Under the pieces are notes generated by a model. It saw only the letters and a program-made list of their open reading frames with translations, did not search any database and had not been told where the DNA came from. Shown here piece after piece: positions 56,690-64,000 of a stretch of DNA of 64,000 nucleotides. The DNA comes from Ceratopteris richardii (Eukaryota; Streptophyta; Polypodiopsida; Polypodiales; Pteridaceae). Location: positions 108,243,758 to 108,307,757 of the forward strand of contig CM035433.1 in assembly GCA_020310875.1 (NCBI GenBank). The letters run 5' to 3'. The stretch's first letter is position 1, and each line of letters begins with the position of its first letter. The position numbers and the translations under genes were made by a program.

Positions 56690-57123
56690 GATGAATGTAT
56701 AGATTCACATATAATTACAACCTCATTGGCAATGAATACTTGCACAATGGGAGCAGAATGATAGAGCTATGGAGTAAAATCTTCAATCTCTACAAATGGG
56801 CATGAATCAAGCACTACATTGGCGACTTACTTCTTGCTCCTTTTATAGCTACTTTTGGAGGGAGTTTTGAATTTGAATTCAAATGACTTCACCTAAAAGT
56901 GATGCTAGGAATTAGGAAATATTCCCTCTGCTAATGGATTCGTGGTTTTAGGTAGTTAGAGCCACAAATTTGCTTTTTACATCATGGATGACTTAAGACA
57001 TTCTTTCTTTTACAATTACAAGAGATAAAATGTACTCTTTTATAAGAGGTGTTCATATGTCTAACATATGACTAAAAATGAACATCATATCAAGCATGTA
57101 GGCTTGGGCAAAATGCATCAGCA
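56690..57123 (-). repeat. C-family LTR fragment
   Basis: On the minus strand from 57123: TGCTGATGCATTTTGCCC, CAAGCCTACATGCTTGATATG, CACTTTTAGGTGAAG, TTTGAATTCAAATTCAAAA and AGCTATAAAAGGAGC, matching the C LTR through the TATA box and about 150 bases beyond, ending near GATTCACATATAATTAC. The start is mutated and the U5 part is missing. Confidence 0.75.
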
Positions 57124-57809
57124 CAATTTTGGGCAGAGAGGATACCATTTCAGATATTTTCCAGGCAAAGAAAACTAGAAAAATTCACATGAACAAAGCA
57201 TGCATGCCAAAGATTTGCATTTGAGATAGCTTGAGAATCTTGTACTGAACATATTGAATCATTCACAAATTTCACACAATCTATGAGTTTAAAACCCATC
57301 ACATAAAATTATAGAAGCAATAATAACACCATTTGGGAGATCATGGACAATACATCTGTCATCGACAAATTTGACAACCAAGCCAATCTTGGCTAATGCT
57401 GAAACTGAAAACTGACTTTGCTTGATCCCTAGCACATATAGATTATCTAAAAATGTGAAAGAACTACCATTAGTAGTAGTCATAATGATCCTACCAACTC
57501 CCATTAAAGAATAAGAGGAGTTGTTAGCACATGTGATAGTATTTCCTATAGGGGCAAGCTTAAGTGAACTAAAGAAACTATGTTGTGAGGTAATATGTTT
57601 AGTTACCCCACTATCAAAGTACCCGAACATCTTATTCTAATGCAAATATACATTGTTCATGAGAAGATGGGTCAAGCTGCAAACATTAGTACATGTCAAT
57701 TCTTAATTCTGAACAAGATTAATATACTCTATTTTAGGTATAGAGGCCTTAGCAACAATCATTCCAACCACTTTCTTCTTTGCCTTTCTTGCAACCAATT
57801 TAGGATAAC
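57124..57809 (-). pseudogene. H-family copia fragment: Gag knuckle side to integrase start
   Basis: Minus-strand frame (57630-57289 open) MFGYFDSGVTKHITSQ is the protease, then NNSSYSLMGVGRIIM, VLGIKQSQFSVSALAK and VKFVDDRCIVHDLPNG, almost word for word as in H (50820-51125). It runs on through DSQAISNANLWHACF (integrase start). On the other side it is cut by C at 57810, within the part after the zinc knuckle. Decayed. Confidence 0.8.
57805..57809. repeat. Presumed target sequence of element C (left copy)
   Basis: ATAAC directly precedes the 5' LTR. The matching copy would lie beyond the right edge of the window. Confidence 0.5.
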
Positions 57810-58887
57810 TGTTGGTGCATTTTACCCAAGCCTACATGCTTGATATGCTTGATATTATCCTCATTTGTAAGTCACATGAGTAGTCATGTGAACATCTCTT
57901 GTAAAAGAGTACATTTTATCTCTTGTAAATGGAAAAAGAAAAAAGGAAAAGGATGGCTTACCTCATCCATGATGTAAAAGAAAATTCATGGCTCTAACTA
58001 CCAAAATCATGAATTTTTGAGCTGAGGGAATATCTCCTAACTTTGGGGATCACTTTTAGGTGGAGCCATTCGAATTCGAATTCAAAACTCCGTCCAAGAA
58101 TAGCTATAAAAGGGGCAAGAAGGAAGAGGCGATTAGCAAACCTTCTACGTGACCACTTCATGTCATTTTGTAGAGATTGAAGAGCTTAATCCATAGCTCT
58201 ATCATTCTACTCCCATTGTGCAAATATACATTGCCAATGTGGTTGTAATCATATGTGAATCTATACATTTATTATCATCTACTTCTCTGTTTTGTTCTCT
58301 GGTATACTGACTCAGTGCAAGACTTTCAGAAGGTCATATCTCGAGTTTTACTGAACCTTTCTCAGTGATTTAACTTGCGTTGGGTAGTTCGTACTGTCTA
58401 CTTTGTGGATATAAATTCTCGAGATCATTGCATTAATACTTTTGGAGATATCTGCATTTTACTGCTTATTGGTCTATCTCTACAAAGCCCCGAGAATTGT
58501 GGGGAGGTTCTAGAAATTGTTGAAACTTGTTCTCGGTGCTCAGTCCATCATTTGAGGTGTTTTAACTTGTATTGGGAAGCTTGCTAAGTCTATTTTCTAT
58601 GCCCAAAAGGAATTTTTCTAATTCCTTCCAGGTTCAGAGCACTATTCATTTTTTCCAGCAGGTGTATGTACAAAAATAGCAAGTTTTGGGAGCTAGTCAT
58701 TTCGCAACTTGTCTGTCTTGACTCAAACTTTTGGGATACATGTTCCAAAGTACTTGGCTGATATTTTGCTGGATTTAGGAAGCTCAAAGGGTCTTCTAAT
58801 CATCTCTGAAGTCTCAGTTGGCTGGTGTGAAGCAGGTTGTAGCAACACCAACTTATCTTTGGATTGCATCCACCATCTCTCTTCACA
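57810..58887 (+). repeat. 5' LTR of element C
   Basis: TGTTGGTGCATTTTACCC ... CATCTCTCTTCACA, 1,078 bp. Promoter block: TCACTTTTAGGTGGAG (58049-58064), TTCGAATTCGAATTCAAAA (58069-58087) and TATA box GCTATAAAAGG (58103-58113). Confidence 0.95.
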
Positions 58888-58888
58888 G

Positions 58889-58900
58889 TGGTATCAGAGC
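58889..58900 (+). promoter_or_regulatory. Primer binding site of element C (initiator tRNA-Met)
   Basis: TGGTATCAGAGC, one base after the LTR. Confidence 0.95.
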
Positions 58901-58913
58901 ATAGTCAAGCAAC

Positions 58914-61900
58914 ATGGGAGATGGATTTCCATCAACAATTGACAAATTGGATCGAAACAACTACCCGGCATGGTCTCTAAGGATGGAGGCTTACCTTCAA
59001 GGGAGGAATCTATATGGATTCATATCTGGAGATGAAGCAATCCCAACCATGAGCAACAAAGGGCAACCATCACATGAAGAAGTGGAAGGACTTTCCAATT
59101 GGTGTTCGAAGGATGCACTTGCAAGGTCCTATATTCTAAACTCAATCTCTGATTTTCTTTTACCTCATCTCAAGGGATGCAAGACATCAAGAGAGACCTG
59201 GAATGCACTTGCTTCTTTCTTCTCTTCCAACACTCGAGCAAGGAAGAACCAATTGTGGATGGAGTTCACAACAATGAAGAAAATCCCGAAGCAAAATGTG
59301 ACTGATTATGTCACAAAGATGAAGGAGACTTCCGACCAACTTGGAAGCATTGGAGAGGTAATTGAAGAGGAGAAAATCATAAGACAAATCATGAATGGAA
59401 TCAAAGCAGACGACAAGTAGGAGTCATTCACAACAGCCATGGATTTATACATGGATATGCATGTACCCGACCTCAACACACTCATGGGCCAACTCTTCAC
59501 TCATGAAGCAAAGATTAGCAAAGGTGGTGAGTCCTCAAGAGGTAATCAAACTTCTGCCTTCTACTCTGATAAATCTAAGGTCAAGGACAAGTCAAAGAAT
59601 AGGAAGAATGAAGATGAAGGTAGCTCTTTCCAAGCAAACTTTGCAGGTAGAGGAAGAACTAGAGGAAGAGGCAGAGGTGGAAAGCAAGGCAGGGGGAGAT
59701 TCCAATCATCTCAACCTTGCAACATATGTGGCTTATCTAACCATACTACTGAAGAATGTTTCTGGAACCCGAGGAACTCAAGAAGAAGAGGATTCAATAG
59801 AGGTGGCTATGGATCAAATAGAGGTAGATACAATGGAGGCTACAACAACAACAACTACTACAACAACAATTACAACAACAACAACAACAACTATCAAAGT
59901 GGCCATAGAGGAAGAAGAGATTACAATAACTATGCAGAGGAACAAAGTCAAGAAGATTCATTATTGATTATGAATCTATCAGCGAAGAAGGGTAAGGATG
60001 ATGATCACATATTTTACATTGATTCGGGATGCTCGAACCATGTAGCAGGAAATGTGGCTTTACTTTCTGATTTGGAAGATCCTCATAACAAGCATGAAGT
60101 GCAGACAGGAGATGACACAAAGCACTCAGTGGAGAAGATAGGTAATGTGAAGACATCAGATGGGAATATGAACCTCTTAAGCAAAGTCTTGTATGTCCCT
60201 ACAATTACCAAAAATTTACTAAGTGTTGGACAGATTGTTGAAAAAGGATTGCAGGTTAGATTCAATCGATTTGGAGCATATGTTGAAGACCCAAGGCAAG
60301 GCTTTCGAAGGATTGCCAAAGGAGAAAAGACAGGAAGGCTTTTCACTTTTAAAGTGGAAGATACAAAGAACATAGCTTTGTTTAGCTATGGATCTCAAAC
60401 TCTAACAGAGTTGGAGATATGGCACAAAAGGCTTGCTCACATTGGTGAGAGGACACTCAAACAGATTTGCAGGGACCAAAGTGTACTTGGTTTGCCTAAT
60501 ATCACAAGGCAACACATGATTTATAAGTGTGAAGCTTGTCAACTCCGCGAGGCTCATAGACAACCTTTCAATAAGAAAGGATATATGTATCAAAATCCTT
60601 TGGATCTAGTGCACACGAATGTGTGGGGTCCAAGTAAGGAGCCATCTATATCAGGCTCAAGATATTATGTGTCTTTCATAGATGATTGTAGCAGGTGGAC
60701 CATTCTATTTTTCATGAAGCACAAGGATGAAGTGTTTAATTGCTTTAAGAAGTATATGGCTCTTGTTGAAAATCAAACAGGTAGGACTTTGAAAAGACTC
60801 AGATCAGATGGTGGAGGAGAATACTTCTCTTCTGAATTTGATGCCTTCTTGCATGAAAGAGGCATTAAAAGGGAAGTCACTACAAGGTATACACCCGAAC
60901 TCAATGGTGTAGCAGAGAGGAGGAACAGAGCTATTGTCGAAGCTGCAAGATCCATGCTCAACGAAAAGGGATTGCCAAACTACCTATGGGCAAAGGCTGT
61001 GTCTACAGCCACATATCTCATAAATAGACTTCCATCTAAGTCACTAGATGGAACCACTCCATATGAAGTATGGAATGGAAGAAGACCTAGTCTAGAGCAT
61101 TGTAAAATCTTTGGATGCTTAGCCTATGCTCACATTCCTTCTCAAGTAAGAGGGAAATTGGATCCCAAGGCAGATAAGTGTGTATTTATTGGTTATGACC
61201 AAAACCAAAAAGGATATAGATTGTACAATCCAACCAATAAAGGATTTTCTGTGAGTAGAGATGTAATTTTTTATGAAAACAAATCATGGTTTGATGATGA
61301 CAGGAAACTGAAGCTGCCATATGACTTGGATGAAGATTTTCCATCACTTCAACCAAAGATGCCAAAGCAGATTGAAGAAAGTGATTCGGAGATTGACCTA
61401 GAAGACTTGGAAAGACTAAAGCTATGGAAGAACAAAGGTAAAGCAAAGATGCAGGATGCTACATATGGACTTGAGAGCTCACATCAACCACTTAGAAGGT
61501 CTTCAAGGGAGAAGAAGAAACCAGAGAGGTTTGGTTATGATACTTCTTTGGTCACCAAGCACTCAATCTACATTGCAAAGGATTCAACCAATGAAGAACC
61601 TACCACATTTGAAGAAGCACAAAGCAAGAAAGCTTGGAGAGATGCAATGGATGAAGAAATGGAAGCCTTGAAGGAGAATGACACTTGGGAGCTTGTACCT
61701 AACAAGCCATCTATGAAGATAATCGGATCTTGATGGATATACAAAATCAAGAGGAATCCAGATGGAAGTATAAATAGACACAAAGCAAGGTTAGTTGCTA
61801 AAGGGTTTGCTCAAACCCATGGTATTGATTATAAGGAGACTTTCTCTCCTGTTGCAAAAATGCCTACAATTAGGGTTCTCATTAGTCTTGCTGCATCTAG

Positions 61901-63128
61901 AAATTGGAATCTTTATCAACTTGATGTAAAGAATGCTTTCTTGAATGGATGGATTTCTGAGGAAGTGTATATGGCACAACCTCCTGGATATGAGGATGCA
62001 CATCATCCTAACTATGTATGCAAACTAAAGAAAGCTTTGTATGGATTGAAGCAAGCTCCAAGAGCTTGGAATTTTAGATTGGTGACTTATTTGCAGGTCC
62101 AAGGATTCAAAGCTAGCAAGGCGGATTCCTCTTTGTTCATAAAGAGGAATGGATCTGAAGTGATCTATTTATGTGTGTATGTTGATGATATTATTATCAC
62201 AGGCAATGATCTTGAAGGAATCAAACAGGTAAAGAGTCAAATGAAGGAGGAGTTCAAAATAAGTGACCTCGGACCACTCACTTATTTTCTTGGATTGGAG
62301 TTGATCTACACAGATTCAGGTATATACATCACACAAAGGAAGTATGTCCATGACATGCTCGTCAAGTTCAAGATGGAAAATACCAAGTGTGCAGGTACAC
62401 CTATGGAGAAAAATCATAAGCTTAGTGCTTATGAAGGAGAGCCAATTGAAGACATCACAAGCTATCAAAGCTTGGTTGGAAGTTTGAACTATGCAACACT
62501 CACAAGGGTGGATATATGCTATAGTGTTAGCATATTGAGTCAGTTTATGCATAAGCCGAGAAGACCACATATGGAAGCGGCCAAGAGAGTCATCAAGTAC
62601 CTAAAGGGGACCATGAATGAAGGTTTGTTTTATTCATTTACTTCAGATATTGAGCTAAAGGTCTACTCAGATGCAGATTGGGCCGGATCTAAAGATGATA
62701 GAAGAAGCACATCAGGGTATATATCATTTGCAAGTTCAAAAATCATTTCTTGGTCATCGAAGAAGCAACCAACCGTGGCATTATCTTCTACTGAAGCAAA
62801 ATATAGAGGTTTGGCTAATGCAACTCAAGAAATCATGTGGTTAAAGTCTTTGTACACAGATCTTGGACTTCATTCTTCAACACCTCACATTTTTGGTGAC
62901 AACACAAGCTCACTACATCTAGCAGCTAATCCGGTATACCATGCTAGAACCAAGCATATTGAAGTCCACTACCATTATGTAAGGGAGAAGCTAATGAGCA
63001 AGGATATTCAACTATCCTATGTCTCTACAGATATGCAATGTGTAGACATGTTGACTAAAGCTCTTGATGGTACAAAGTTAAGTAGATTCAAGTTGATGAT
63101 TGGCTTGCAGGAAATCAAGAACAATTGA
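58914..63128 (+). pseudogene. Gag-Pol of copia element C with two in-frame stops
   Basis: One frame of 1,404 residues from MGDGFPSTIDKLDRN, broken by TAG at 59418-59420 (codon 169, where B has Trp: DDKWES) and TGA at 61731-61733 (codon 940, where B has Arg: IGSRWIYK). Order: Gag, RGG-rich arms around CNICGLSNHTTEEC (about 268), an Asn-rich run, protease IDSGCSNH (368), integrase HKRLAH, CEACQLREAH, NVWGP (N for the catalytic D of DVWGP), FIDDCSRW and NGVAERRN, linker, RT DVKNAFLNGW and YVDDIIITG (1088), RNase H SDADWAG and STEAKYRG (K for E). The NVWGP and STEAKY changes hit catalytic positions, so integrase and RNase H would probably fail even with readthrough. It is the closest full-length relative of B. 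Confidence 0.95.
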
Positions 63129-63159
63129 AGACTTATTTGGAGGCCAAGTATGTTAGGCT

Positions 63160-63170
63160 TGAGGGGGAGC
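63160..63170 (+). promoter_or_regulatory. Polypurine tract of element C
   Basis: TGAGGGGGAGC directly before the 3' LTR. Confidence 0.9.
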
Positions 63171-64000
63171 TATTGGTGCATTTTACCCAAGCCTACATGC
63201 TTGATATGCTTGATATTATCCTCATTTGTAAGTCACATGAGTAGTCATGTGAACATCTCTTGTAAAAGAGTACATTTTATCTCTTGTAAATGGAAAAAGA
63301 AAAAAGGAAAATGATGGCTTACCTCATCCATGATGTAAAAGCAAATTCTTGGCTCTAACTACCAAAATCACGAATTTTTGAGCTGAGGGAATATCTCCTA
63401 ACTTTGGGGATCACTTTTAGGTGGAGCCATTCGAATTCGAATTCAAAACTCCCTCCAAGAATAGCTATAAAAGGAGCAAGAAGGAAGAGGCGATTAGCAA
63501 GCCTTGTACGTGACCACTTCATGTCATTTTGTAGAGATTGAAGAGCTTACTCCATAGCTCTATCATTCTACTCCCATTGTGCAAAGATTCATTGCCAATG
63601 TGGTTGTAATCATATGTGAATCTATACATTTATTATCATCTACTTCTCTGTTTTGTTCTCTGCTATACTCACTCAGTGCAGTACCTTCAGAAGGTCATAT
63701 CTCGCGTTTTACTGAACCTTTTTTAGTGATTTAACTTGCGTTGGGTAGCTCGTACTGTCTACTTTGTGGATATAAATTTCAAGATCATTGGATTAATACG
63801 TTTGGAGATATCTACATTTTATTGCTTACTGGTCTATCTCTGCAGAGCCCCGAGAATTGTGGGGAGGTTCTAGAAATTGTTGAAACTTGTTCTCAATGCT
63901 CAGTCCATCGTTTGAGGTGTTTTAACTTGTATTGGGAAGCTTGCTAAGTCTATTTTCTATGCCCAAAAGGAATTTTTCTAATTCCTTCCAGGTTGAGAGC
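63171..64000 (+). repeat. 3' LTR of element C, truncated by window edge
   Basis: Begins TATTGGTGCATTTTACCC; the first dinucleotide is TA where the 5' LTR has TG, a G-to-A change at the integrase recognition end. The 830 bp visible match the 5' LTR with scattered substitutions. Confidence 0.95.

Larger units (their letters stand above)
57810..64000 (+). mobile_element. Ty1/copia retrotransposon C (right end outside window)
   Basis: 5' LTR, primer site, full-length Gag-Pol frame with two stops, purine tract and the first 830 bp of the 3' LTR. The LTR pair shows many more differences than in A or B, so C is older. Inserted in an H-family copia on the other strand. Confidence 0.95.

Overview
This window is nuclear DNA from a land plant and consists almost entirely of LTR retrotransposons, most of them nested in one another. 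I see no tRNA, rRNA or CRISPR array and no ordinary host gene I can identify. The plant assignment rests on Ty1/copia elements primed by initiator tRNA-Met (TGGTATCAGAGC), a Ty3/gypsy element with a tRNA-Asp-like primer site of the Tat/Athila kind, and a chromovirus-like gypsy integrase. The gag at the left edge resembles families I associate with mosses, lycophytes and ferns, so a seed-free plant with a large repetitive genome is my best guess, with low confidence.

Layout. 1-1023: gypsy gag on the minus strand, running off the left edge. 1024-3308: mostly unassigned, with one exon-like minus-strand stretch. 3309-9597: the 3' part of an unusual plus-strand element (protease ORF, an intact 1.4-kb-residue third ORF, purine tract, LTR). 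9598-11345: a CGATGG minisatellite and the 5' end of a related element in the opposite orientation. 11336-14761: 3' part of a decayed minus-strand copia (E). 14762-21484: a gypsy LTR fragment (G) split by the young complete copia A (target duplication ACGAG). 21485-29655: minus-strand copia D split by the complete, stop-free copia B (target duplication TTGAC). 30137-44200: one old chromovirus (N: gag, protease/RT, integrase) broken by minus-strand copia L and plus-strand copia M, with a 2.14-kb tandem duplication across the N/M boundary. 44370-49083: a decayed minus-strand relative of the 4.7-9.0 kb third ORF. 49143-53150: copia H, followed by an inverted RNase H fragment (K). 53792-55152: 3' end and LTR of copia J. 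55170-56480: decayed gypsy gag-protease. 56690-57809: an LTR fragment and an H-family fragment. 57810-64000: copia C, complete except that its 3' LTR runs off the window.

How the parts work together. Elements A, B and C have the full copia set: LTR promoter, primer site, one Gag-PR-INT-RT-RNase H frame, purine tract and LTR. Only B has an uninterrupted frame; A and C each carry two in-frame stops. The most novel item is the element at 3309-9597. A protease ORF with repeated WVPK-type motifs is followed directly, with no RT or integrase between, by a 1,422-1,439-residue ORF with a coiled coil. That ORF has a good splice acceptor just before its ATG and ends in the purine tract beside the LTR, which is the position of an envelope-like ORF. 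A collinear degenerate copy at 45.5-49.1 kb shows that it is a real family and not a chance frame.
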